Shown piece by piece: positions 1-5,019 of a stretch of 5,019 nt of DNA. How positions within the stretch are numbered: position 1 is the stretch's first letter; each line of letters begins with the position of its first letter. Under the pieces are notes generated by a model. The model saw only the letters and a list, made by a program, of their open reading frames with translations. It did not search any database and was not told the DNA's origin. This DNA comes from an uncultured Marmoricola sp. (GTDB lineage: Bacteria > Actinomycetota > Actinomycetes > Propionibacteriales > Nocardioidaceae), in contig CALMMO010000333.1 in NCBI GenBank assembly GCA_937868455.1, positions 1 through 5,019 of the forward strand, in the 5' to 3' direction. A program made the position numbers and the translations under genes.

Positions 1-773
1 CCTTGCTGGGACACGATGACATCGGGTTTGAACTCACGAAGCAGCGGCGGAACGATCGCATGAAAGGCCCGCAGCCACCCGGTGTCGGCTGTGCCTGGCG
101 GCAACGCCACGTTGACCGCGCTGCCGGGTGCATCTGGGCCGCCATGGTCGTGAGGGAACCCGGTGCCTGGGAACAGCATTTGGCCCGTCTCGTGCAAACT
201 GATCGTCAGCACCCGCGGGTCGTTGTAGAAGATCCGTTCCACGCCGTCGCCGTGATGTACGTCGAGGTCGACGTACGCAATCCGTTGCGCACCATTGGCC
301 AGCAGCCACTTGATGGCCACCGCAATGTCGTTGTAGACACAAAAGCCGCTGGCGGAGTTGGGCATGGAGTGGTGCAGCCCGCCGGCAATGTTGGCGGCGT
401 GATCGACTTGCCCGGTCCACACTTGCCGCGCAGCCTCAATGCTGGCCCCCACGACGTGTCGCGAGGCGAAGTGCATCCCACCAAAGGTGGGGTTGTCATC
501 GGTGCCGAGCCCGAACTCCGTGAGCCTCAAGTTCGGGTCCATGCTGGTGCGGCGTACGGCGTCGATCATTTCCGGTGTGTGCACCGTCAGGAGATCGTCA
601 TCGCTGGCATTGGGCGCCGCAACAGTCATCAGCCCGCTCTCACCAACAACGCCCAGTTGGTTCGCCAGGCTCATCGTGAAATCGACACGGAGGGGATTCA
701 TGGGATGGTCGTGCCCAAAGTCGTAGTTCGTCAGCGACTTGTCAAACACCACACATGCTTTGCACCCGGTCAC
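1..773 (-). CDS. acuC: AcuC-like class I histone-deacetylase-family protein, C-terminus beyond window
   Basis: Zinc-dependent deacetylase of the arginase/HDAC fold; bacterial AcuC is known to deacetylate lysines, classically on acetyl-CoA synthetase, in the cytoplasm. My translation gives 257 residues before the left edge. Visible motifs: the N-terminal YDFGHDHPMNPLR (17-29), the active-site pair in GGLHHSMP (H134, H135), GFCVYNDIAVAI (143-154), and YVDLDVHHGDGV (167-178), where D171 and H173 match zinc ligands. SLHETG and FPGTG (192-205) also fit. The third zinc ligand and catalytic Tyr would lie past the edge, just after the final VSQQ. The GTG at 773 is chosen because AcuC proteins normally begin about ten residues before the VVFD strand. 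It has only a distant AGGGG. An in-frame ATG at 845 has a better-spaced GAGG but adds 24 residues rich in rare-type codons. The gene is divergent from plsC. Family assignment is very sure; the start is uncertain. Confidence 0.93.
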   Translation of the reverse strand, partial: MTGCKACVVFDKSLTNYDFGHDHPMNPLRVDFTMSLANQLGVVGESGLMTVAAPNASDDDLLTVHTPEMIDAVRRTSMDPNLRLTEFGLGTDDNPTFGGMHFASRHVVGASIEAARQVWTGQVDHAANIAGGLHHSMPNSASGFCVYNDIAVAIKWLLANGAQRIAYVDLDVHHGDGVERIFYNDPRVLTISLHETGQMLFPGTGFPHDHGGPDAPGSAVNVALPPGTADTGWLRAFHAIVPPLLREFKPDVIVSQQ

Positions 774-893
774 AATTCGGACGATACCCCTATGGAGTCG
801 CGCTCGTCGGGGGAACTTCGCAACTTGTTCGCTCAGCGGCCACATCTCGAACCTCAACGCGCCCAAGGCCCGAGCTAGGGCACACTGTCCCCC
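774..893. promoter_or_regulatory. Divergent intergenic region between acuC and plsC
   Basis: This 120-bp stretch must hold the starts of both divergent transcripts if the acuC start at 773 is right. I looked for -35/-10 pairs on both strands and found none I would defend. A weak inverted repeat GCCC/GGGC lies at about 869-882. If the alternative acuC ATG at 845 is used, only 48 bp remain, and at least one transcript would be near-leaderless. Confidence 0.3.
852..855 (-). promoter_or_regulatory. GAGG ribosome-binding-like site for an alternative acuC start
   Basis: On the minus strand GAGG is followed by six bases (TTCGAG) and an ATG at 843-845, in frame with acuC and without an intervening stop. 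If used, AcuC would begin MWPLSEQVAKF and gain 24 residues, leaving only 48 bp to the divergent plsC start. The extra codons (AGG, CGA, CAT, ATT) look less coding-like than the body of the gene, so I prefer the GTG at 773, but the spacing here is the better of the two. Confidence 0.35.
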
Positions 894-1562
894 GTGCTTT
901 ATGAGGCCATGCATTCGGTTGTGCCACCACTAGCGAAGCTGTTGTGGCGTCCCACCGTGCGCGGGCTCGACAACATCCCGCTCACGGGTCCAGTGATCTT
1001 CGCGAGCAACCACCTCAGCTTCGTCGACAGCGTCGTCATACCCGTGCTGGTGCCGCGCAAGGTCGTCTTCTTGGCTAAGTCCGACTACTTCGACTCCCCC
1101 GGCGTCAAAGGCGCGATCTCCAAGGCATGGTTCGAAGGCCTCGGCATGCTGCCCGTCGACCGCGACGACACCAAAGCCGCCATGCAATCACTCGAAACTG
1201 CGTTGCAGGTGCTCGCCGAAGGCCACTGCTTTGGGATCTATCCCGAAGGCACCCGGTCACGTGACGGCCGGATCTATCGAGGCCGCACCGGGATTGGCCA
1301 CCTCGTGCTTACTGCCGGCGCACCTGTAGTGCCCGTTGGTCTCAAAGGCACCCAGAACATCCAGCCGGTCGGTTCCAAACTCCCCCGCCTAGCAAAGGTC
1401 GAGGTCTCCTTCGGCGAACCCATCCACTTCGGTGACGACTACACCGCCATGCCCACCGGTCGCGCTCGGCGTGAAATCACCGACAAAGTCATGGCCGCAA
1501 TCGCTGAACTCAGCGGGCAAGAGCCTGCAGGGGTTTACAACGAGCACCCACCCACTGGGTGA
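894..1562 (+). CDS. 1-acyl-sn-glycerol-3-phosphate acyltransferase (PlsC family)
   Basis: Predicted membrane-associated acyltransferase that transfers an acyl group to lysophosphatidic acid in phospholipid synthesis. Its 222 residues carry the family motifs in order: NHLSFVD (catalytic HX4D, H40 and D45), GMLPVDR (84-90), YPEGTRSRDG (116-125, acyl-acceptor phosphate binding) and APVVPVGL (143-150, with P147). The length fits short actinobacterial PlsC-like proteins. The GTG start gives VLYEAMHSVV followed by the usual WRPTVRGLDNIP; an in-frame ATG at 909 would remove five residues. No strong Shine-Dalgarno is visible before either, so a leaderless or weakly initiated transcript is possible. 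It stands alone on the plus strand, divergent from acuC and convergent with proC. Actinobacterial genomes carry several paralogues, so the exact acyl acceptor cannot be assigned from sequence and I give no symbol. Confidence 0.93.
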   Translation: MLYEAMHSVVPPLAKLLWRPTVRGLDNIPLTGPVIFASNHLSFVDSVVIPVLVPRKVVFLAKSDYFDSPGVKGAISKAWFEGLGMLPVDRDDTKAAMQSLETALQVLAEGHCFGIYPEGTRSRDGRIYRGRTGIGHLVLTAGAPVVPVGLKGTQNIQPVGSKLPRLAKVEVSFGEPIHFGDDYTAMPTGRARREITDKVMAAIAELSGQEPAGVYNEHPPTG

Positions 1563-1572
1563 TTTCGGAGCA

Positions 1573-1630
1573 GGTGAAAAGTCACAAGTAAACCTGTGAC
1601 TTTGACGCTTCACCGGGGAGATCCTCCCCG
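1573..1630. terminator. Two tandem hairpins between convergent plsC and proC
   Basis: The first structure has an 8-bp perfect inner stem, AAGTCACA (1579-1586) with TGTGACTT (1595-1602), closed by an outer GGTGAA (1573-1578) and TTCACC (1609-1614), with a six-base bulge on one side. Immediately after it is CGGGGAG (1614-1620), loop ATC, CTCCCCG (1624-1630), a perfect 7-bp GC-rich stem with a three-base loop. They lie between two converging stop codons, the expected place for a bidirectional terminator. Neither is followed by a U-tract on either strand, as is common in actinobacteria, so the terminator role is inferred from position and structure. Confidence 0.55.
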
Positions 1631-1677
1631 CAAAGCGCATAACTTCCGGGCAAAGCGAGCCAGGCTGACAGGTACCC

Positions 1678-2475
1678 CTACTGAGCGGCCAACTCACGGC
1701 TGCGATCGCGGGCGGCTTCCATCGCAGTCATGAAGGCAGCGCGAACTCGGTGACTTTCCAGTTCCCTAATCGCAGCTGCGGTCGTGCCTCCCGGAGAGGT
1801 GACACGCTCGCGCAAGACTGTGGGGTGTTCGCCGGTTTCACGAAGCATCATCGCCGAGCCCAACGCGGTCTGAACCACTAGCTCGGTCGCGGTCGTGCGA
1901 GGCAGACCTAGGTGCACGCCAGCCTCAATCATCGCCTCGACAACAAAGAACAAGTAGGCAGGGCCAGAGCCAGAGATCGCGGTCACCGCATCTTGCTGCG
2001 ACTCAGGCACCCGCACCACACGGCCGGTGGCTGACAACAGCGACTCTGCCTCAGCCAAGTGCTCCTCATCGCAGTGCGACCCAGGTGAGATCGCCGCCAT
2101 GCCCTCATCGACGAGCGCGGGAGTGTTGGGCATGACACGTACGACGGCGACACCATCAGGCGTGTGCGTTTCGATGAAAGCGGTCGTGATTCCGGCAGCC
2201 AATGACACAACCAGGTGACCCGGCCGCAGAGCTGGTGCGATCTCCGTGAGAACATCGGCCATGTCTTGTGGCTTCACCACGAGCGCCACTGTGTCGGCGG
2301 CTTCCACCGCGGCCACATTGGAAACGACGCGCACGCCGTACTTCTCAGTGAGCTCGCGAGCACGATCGGCTCGCTTCTCACCAATCACCAAATCTTCGGC
2401 ACGCCGACCACCACGCAAGAGACCAGAAAGCAGGGTCTCTCCCATAACTCCGACGCCAACAATCGCGACCGTCAT
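1678..2475 (-). CDS. proC: Pyrroline-5-carboxylate reductase
   Basis: Reduces 1-pyrroline-5-carboxylate to L-proline with NAD(P)H, the last step of proline synthesis, in the cytoplasm. The 265-residue length is normal. The N-terminal Rossmann motif GVGVMG (7-12) binds the nucleotide; VVKPQDM (66-72) and RVMPNTPALVDEG (113-125) are standard. The C-terminal dimerisation and active-site region has DAVTAISGSGPAY (162-174) and SPGGTTAAA (227-235), the ProC signature. The ATG start is preceded by GAAAGG with six bases of spacing. It begins 38 nt after the stop of the proline dehydrogenase gene, same strand, so the two are probably co-transcribed although they catalyse opposite conversions. No truncation or unusual residue seen. 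Confidence 0.97.
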   Translation of the reverse strand: MTVAIVGVGVMGETLLSGLLRGGRRAEDLVIGEKRADRARELTEKYGVRVVSNVAAVEAADTVALVVKPQDMADVLTEIAPALRPGHLVVSLAAGITTAFIETHTPDGVAVVRVMPNTPALVDEGMAAISPGSHCDEEHLAEAESLLSATGRVVRVPESQQDAVTAISGSGPAYLFFVVEAMIEAGVHLGLPRTTATELVVQTALGSAMMLRETGEHPTVLRERVTSPGGTTAAAIRELESHRVRAAFMTAMEAARDRSRELAAQ

Positions 2476-2513
2476 GACAGACCTTTCGTCGAGCAGTGAG
2501 GCGCAGCTGAGGC

Positions 2514-3443
2514 CTATTTTTGGCTAATCAGTGAGCGCAAGAAGAATGTCAGGTTCGAAGGGCGCTCAGCGAGGCGTCTCATGAGGTAGCCGTACCACTC
2601 GGTGCCATAGGGCACATAGACACGCATCGTTTCGCCGGCCGCTGCCAACCGCTTTTGTTCTTCGGCGCGAATGCCGTAGAGCATTTGGTACTCATAGGTC
2701 CCAGGCTTGCGATTGTTCTGCACAGCCAGCGAGCCAGCGATGGCGATCATGCGGGGATCGTGACTGGCAACCATCGGGAAGCCGTCGCCCTTCATCAGCA
2801 CCTTCAAGCAGCGCACGTAGGACTTGTCGACCTCGGCACGATCTTGGAAAGCCACACTTTCAGGTTCCTTATAGGCGCCCTTGCACAACCGGACCCGCGA
2901 GCCTTCGTAAGCAAGTGCCTTGGCGTCAGCCTCGGTGCGGTGCAGGTAGGCCTGGATCACCGCGCCGGTCTCCGGGAAGTCCTTGCGCAACTCCATCAAG
3001 GTTTCCAACGTGGCATCAGTGGTGGTGTGGTCTTCCATGTCGATGGTGACCGTGGTGCCAGCGTTGCGAGCCGCCTGAGCGATCAGGCGAGCGTTGTCGA
3101 GCGAAATCTTCATGCCATCGGCACCCAACGCCTGACCCACTGCACTGAGCTTCACGCTCACCTCGGCGTCGGCTGCGAGCCCGGCATCGGTGAGTCCTTT
3201 GAGGAGGTCGAGGTACGCCGCAACCGTCGACTGAGCTTGGGCAATATCTAGGGTGTCTTCACCTAGATGGTCCAAGGTGACCTTGCGGCCATCACTAGAG
3301 ATGGTCGCTGCCGCCGCCACAGCATCGGCTGTGGTCTCGCCGGGGACATAACGATTAACGACACCGCTGCTGACGGGCATCGTGCTAATCGCCTGCTTGA
3401 CCTGCTGATTTGCTGCCAACCACAAGATGGTCTTCCGAAGCAC
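2514..3443 (-). CDS. Proline dehydrogenase, monofunctional (PRODH)
   Basis: FAD-dependent oxidation of L-proline to 1-pyrroline-5-carboxylate, passing electrons to the respiratory chain; usually membrane-peripheral. With the start chosen here it has 309 residues, typical of stand-alone bacterial PRODH; there is no P5C dehydrogenase domain in the window. Motifs: VKLSAVG (97-103, K98), TIDMEDH (133-139, D135), QAYLHRTEADA (164-174), VRLCKGAYKEP (184-194), and the C-terminal RVYVPYGTEWYGYLMRRLAERPSN, in which Y276, Y286, R289, R290 and E293 match proline-binding positions in E. coli PutA. The GTG at 3443 is chosen because GAGGAGG lies five bases upstream and homologues begin at this VLRKT-like segment. 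The frame stays open upstream to 3608, but that extension shows no family similarity. Together with proC downstream it forms a proline-interconversion pair. Confidence 0.95.
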   Translation of the reverse strand: MLRKTILWLAANQQVKQAISTMPVSSGVVNRYVPGETTADAVAAAATISSDGRKVTLDHLGEDTLDIAQAQSTVAAYLDLLKGLTDAGLAADAEVSVKLSAVGQALGADGMKISLDNARLIAQAARNAGTTVTIDMEDHTTTDATLETLMELRKDFPETGAVIQAYLHRTEADAKALAYEGSRVRLCKGAYKEPESVAFQDRAEVDKSYVRCLKVLMKGDGFPMVASHDPRMIAIAGSLAVQNNRKPGTYEYQMLYGIRAEEQKRLAAAGETMRVYVPYGTEWYGYLMRRLAERPSNLTFFLRSLISQK

Positions 3444-3448
3444 TGCAT

Positions 3449-3455
3449 CCTCCTC
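3449..3455 (-). promoter_or_regulatory. Strong Shine-Dalgarno of the PRODH gene
   Basis: GAGGAGG on the minus strand, followed by ATGCA and the GTG start codon. It is the strongest ribosome binding site in the window and decides the PRODH start against the longer open frame. It sits directly against the 3' foot of the hairpin at 3456-3480. Confidence 0.8.
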
Positions 3456-3480
3456 AACCCGCACACCTTTGTGCAGGGTT
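3456..3480 (-). promoter_or_regulatory. Leader hairpin abutting the PRODH ribosome binding site
   Basis: Read as RNA on the minus strand: AACCC, bulged U, GCACA, loop AAGG, UGUGC, GGGUU. That is ten base pairs with one bulged base and a four-base loop. The last paired base is immediately followed by GAGGAGG. Its position suggests either control of PRODH translation or a terminator/attenuator for transcripts arriving from the upstream small gene; there is no U-tract, which argues against a classical terminator. The structure is seen; the role is inferred. Confidence 0.45.
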
Positions 3481-3582
3481 GACGTTACGCGCCTGTCGGC
3501 TTCGATGCAGCAGCCCCCTGCCGACGCCGCCCCTCCAATCAGACCCGGACGATGCTTAACAGGGAATAACCGGGATAGCGGG

Positions 3583-3834
3583 TCAGGCCCCCGGCTCCCT
3601 CGCATCAAGCAGAAATGCGATCCATCTTCTTCGGGCAGAGCGACTCATTGCTGTACCCCACAGAGTCTTAAATGACTCTTGAACGCGATCCGCTATCTGC
3701 GATGCATCTAGTCCCGCGACCAATGCGTTCCAGGCTAGTTGCGCCTCTCGATCGTATTCATCGTCGTGTGGGCATTGCAGATCTAACAGGTCAAGCGCCG
3801 AATAGAAGTGCTTGAAGGTTTTCAGGTCGATCAT
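3583..3834 (-). CDS. Small protein of unknown function, 83 residues
   Basis: I do not recognise this protein. It starts MIDLKTFKHFYSALDLLDLQ, has an acidic stretch DDEYDRE (24-30), then WNALVAGLDASQIADRV and a C-terminal basic patch SRSARRRWIAFLLD. It looks helical and soluble, without signal peptide, membrane segment or Cys/His metal motif. The ATG has GAGG ten bases upstream and an in-frame stop 15 bases upstream of the ATG, so the start is well bounded. It uses TTA, ATA, CTA, AGA and other A/T-rich codons rare in its neighbours, suggesting either later acquisition or weak expression. It lies 58 nt after the TIM-barrel stop and 139 nt before PRODH, same strand. Support for it being real: sensible amino-acid composition, ribosome binding site and co-orientation; against: short length and no known family. 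Confidence 0.6.
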   Translation of the reverse strand: MIDLKTFKHFYSALDLLDLQCPHDDEYDREAQLAWNALVAGLDASQIADRVQESFKTLWGTAMSRSARRRWIAFLLDAREPGA

Positions 3835-3892
3835 CGTCTCGCTGCCTCACTCCTCGCCGATCTTTCGCCCATGCCGTGACGACTTGCCCCTG

Positions 3893-4669
3893 CTACGCAA
3901 AATGCAGCTTCGCGAACGCCAAACTCTCAGCCAGATCAAGCTCCCTGGTCTGATGCGATGAAGCCTTGCGGGTGTAGATCTCGGTGGTCGCCGTATCATT
4001 AAAAAAAAAAGCGGCCAGACCCTCCAAGAAGTCCCCCACCGGCATGATCCCGCGTCCGGGGACGAGGTGTTCGTCCTTGGGGCCTCCGGTGCCATCGGTG
4101 AGGTGCACGTGTCGCAGGCGGGAGCCCAAGCGCGTTGCCATCTCGATGGGATCCATCCCTGCGGTGGCGCAGTGAGAGAGGTCGATGGTGGTGTTGGCGT
4201 AGTCGTGGTCGCTGGGGTCCATGCTCGGCAGATACATCTCCATCTCGCGCCGCCCGCCGGTGCGCCAGGGATACATGTTCTCCACTGCGAAGGCGATGCC
4301 GGTTTGCTCCTCAAGCCGGGCGATGCCCTCAACAAACCCTGCTGCGTAGTCACGCTGCCACCGAAACGGTGGGTGTACGACGACGACATCGGCTCCGACT
4401 TCATTCGCCATCTGGGCTGACATTTCGAGTTTGACCCAGGGATCGGATCCCCAGACTCGTGCGGTGATCAACAAACAGGGGGCGTGCACCGCGCAGATCG
4501 GCATCTCATGATGCTCGGAGAGTCGGGCCACTGCCGAGATCGATTGGCTGGTCTCATCGACGCCCACCATCACCTCGACCGCGTCGTACCCCAACTGCGC
4601 TGCGTAGTTGAAGGCGTGCGCGGTTGATTGCGGATAGACCGAGGCAGTGCTGAGGGCAAACAGGCTCAC
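3893..4669 (-). CDS. Sugar-phosphate-isomerase/AP-endonuclease-2-like TIM-barrel protein, locally corrupted by adapter sequence
   Basis: Member of the xylose-isomerase-like TIM-barrel superfamily (Pfam AP_endonuc_2 type), annotated in actinobacteria as a sugar phosphate isomerase/epimerase without proven substrate. With the GTG at 4669 it has 258 residues. Barrel landmarks: GYDAVEVMV (27-35), CAVHAPCL (59-66, H62), DVVVVHPPF (94-102), FAVENMYPW (127-135, E130), TIDLSHCA (161-168, D163, H166) and LRHVHLTDG (185-193, H189, D192), which fit divalent-metal ligands of this fold. The start overlaps the Ppx stop in GTGA, indicating translational coupling; the frame is open further upstream but runs across the ppx gene. 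Residues about 221-233 (FFFNDTATTEIYT) are encoded by Illumina P5 oligo sequence and are not native; the last metal-binding Glu expected near 230 therefore cannot be verified. The tail TRKASSHQTRELDLAESLAF looks like the genuine family C-terminus. Confidence 0.88.
   Translation of the reverse strand: MSLFALSTASVYPQSTAHAFNYAAQLGYDAVEVMVGVDETSQSISAVARLSEHHEMPICAVHAPCLLITARVWGSDPWVKLEMSAQMANEVGADVVVVHPPFRWQRDYAAGFVEGIARLEEQTGIAFAVENMYPWRTGGRREMEMYLPSMDPSDHDYANTTIDLSHCATAGMDPIEMATRLGSRLRHVHLTDGTGGPKDEHLVPGRGIMPVGDFLEGLAAFFFNDTATTEIYTRKASSHQTRELDLAESLAFAKLHFA
3972..4010 (-). other. Illumina P5 flow-cell oligo sequence (assembly artefact)
   Basis: On the minus strand, ten T residues (4010-4001) are followed by AATGATACGGCG and, continuously, by CACCGAGATCTACAC ending at 3972. 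I recognise the 29-base part as the complete P5 adapter, and the T10 prefix as the spacer of the P5 oligo grafted on flow cells. All 39 bases match from memory with no mismatch. In the TIM-barrel frame it reads FFFNDTATTEIYT, a peptide well known from adapter-contaminated protein entries; another frame reads FLMIRRPPRST. It is not a homopolymer element, terminator or gene feature. No index or sequencing-primer segment follows; the next bases return directly to plausible coding sequence. Confidence 0.98.
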
Positions 4670-5019
4670 GAGTAGTGATCGAGCCTCTCTAACAGCACGC
4701 CCTCTCGAAGTGCCCACGGGCAGATCTCGAGTTCGGGGAGGTCGAAGATCTCCATTACGCCTTCCGCAACGAGGGCGCCGGCGAGCATCTGGTGTGCCCG
4801 GTTGTGCGAGACGCCGGGCAGTTTGGCGATCTCGTCGTTGTCGAGCTTGAGCAGTTTGGGGACGAGTCGCGAGACATCCTTCTTCGCCAAAGTACGGCGC
4901 ACGAACGGCCCGTCGTACCCAGGAGCTGCACCACACATGCGTGCCAGCGAACGGAATGTCTTGCTGGTGGCCACTGCCCTGTCGGGGGCACCACTGCGCA
5001 GGAGGTTGCCCGCATCGCG
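4666..5019 (-). CDS. Ppx/GppA-family exopolyphosphatase, C-terminal fragment at window edge
   Basis: C-terminal 117 residues of an ASKHA-fold phosphatase that hydrolyses polyphosphate and, in some members, pppGpp; the N-terminal part with the phosphate-binding loops lies beyond the right edge. Visible segment: GNLLRSGAPDRAVATSKTFR, then RSLARMCGA, LPGVSHNRAHQMLAGALVAEGVM and the ending ICPWALREGVLLERLDHYS, which is typical of the C-terminus of actinobacterial Ppx proteins of roughly 300-330 residues. Its TGA overlaps the GTG of the TIM-barrel gene by four bases, so the two are translationally coupled; the same pairing is known in mycobacteria (Rv0496 and Rv0498 are near neighbours). The frame continues cleanly to the edge, so it is cut by the window and not broken. 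Whether it acts on polyP or pppGpp cannot be told. Confidence 0.93.
   Translation of the reverse strand, partial: RDAGNLLRSGAPDRAVATSKTFRSLARMCGAAPGYDGPFVRRTLAKKDVSRLVPKLLKLDNDEIAKLPGVSHNRAHQMLAGALVAEGVMEIFDLPELEICPWALREGVLLERLDHYS

Noticed and set aside
3..878. A 291-codon plus-strand open frame opposite acuC
   Set aside because: It is antisense to a clear HDAC-family gene with intact catalytic motifs; its own translation is rich in His, Arg, Val and Gly and shows no domain, as expected of a high-GC shadow frame.
2655..3251. A 198-codon plus-strand open frame
   Set aside because: Lies wholly antisense within PRODH, whose motifs are intact; no recognisable domain or ribosome binding site of its own.
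3444..3608. Upstream extension of PRODH to an ATG at 3608, giving 364 residues
   Set aside because: The extra 55 residues do not resemble the family, overlap the small gene, and bypass the strong GAGGAGG next to GTG 3443.
4001..4010. Run of ten A (T on the minus strand) as a terminator U-tract, slippery frameshift site or phase-variable homopolymer
   Set aside because: It is contiguous with P5 adapter and has exactly the length of the flow-cell spacer; no stem precedes it and it lies within a coding frame.
3847..4404. A 185-codon minus-strand frame containing FFLMIRRPPRST
   Set aside because: It is the alternative reading frame of the TIM-barrel gene, and the notable peptide is another translation of the P5 oligo.
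4670..4936. N-terminal extension of the TIM-barrel gene to 4936
   Set aside because: The extra residues are Arg-rich and overlap the conserved Ppx C-terminus in another frame; GTG 4669 in a GTGA overlap fits both families.
1..5019. tRNA or rRNA genes, CRISPR arrays, insertion sequences and other common Illumina adapters (TruSeq read primer, Nextera mosaic end)
   Set aside because: I scanned both strands for their hallmarks and saw none besides the single P5 oligo.

Overview
The window looks like chromosomal DNA from a high-GC actinobacterium, probably an Illumina-assembled genome or metagenome bin. Codons are mostly G/C-ending, GTG starts are common, genes are tightly packed, and the order ppx/gppA-like, sugar-phosphate-isomerase-like TIM barrel, proC, with a plsC-type acyltransferase nearby, recalls a neighbourhood known from actinobacteria such as Mycobacterium (Rv0496, Rv0498, proC, Rv0502 region, from memory). 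I cannot name a genus.

Layout from left to right: (1) 1-773, minus, an AcuC/class I histone-deacetylase-like protein whose C-terminus lies off the left edge. (2) 894-1562, plus, a PlsC-family acyltransferase, divergent from acuC. (3) 1563-1677, a convergent intergenic region with two hairpins. (4) 1678-2475, minus, proC. (5) 2514-3443, minus, monofunctional proline dehydrogenase, 38 nt upstream of proC. (6) 3444-3582, a leader region with a hairpin abutting a strong Shine-Dalgarno. (7) 3583-3834, minus, an unrecognised 83-residue protein with lower-GC codon use. (8) 3893-4669, minus, a xylose-isomerase-like TIM-barrel protein. (9) 4666-5019, minus, the C-terminal part of a Ppx/GppA phosphatase, whose stop overlaps the TIM-barrel start (GTGA).

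Genes 4, 5, 7, 8 and 9 all read leftwards and may form one or two operons. The clearest metabolic pair is proline dehydrogenase (proline to P5C) followed by ProC (P5C to proline), opposing steps encoded side by side.

The most striking signal is not biology. Positions 3972-4010 are an exact reverse complement of the Illumina P5 oligonucleotide including the ten-T spacer of the flow-cell-grafted form. It lies inside the TIM-barrel gene, keeps the reading frame, and produces the artefactual peptide FFFNDTATTEIYT. The flanks on both sides still encode the same protein, so the genome is probably correctly joined there, but about 13 codons have been overwritten. I saw no convincing undescribed system; the best biological leads are the 83-residue orphan gene, the PRODH-proC pairing and the hairpin next to the PRODH ribosome binding site.
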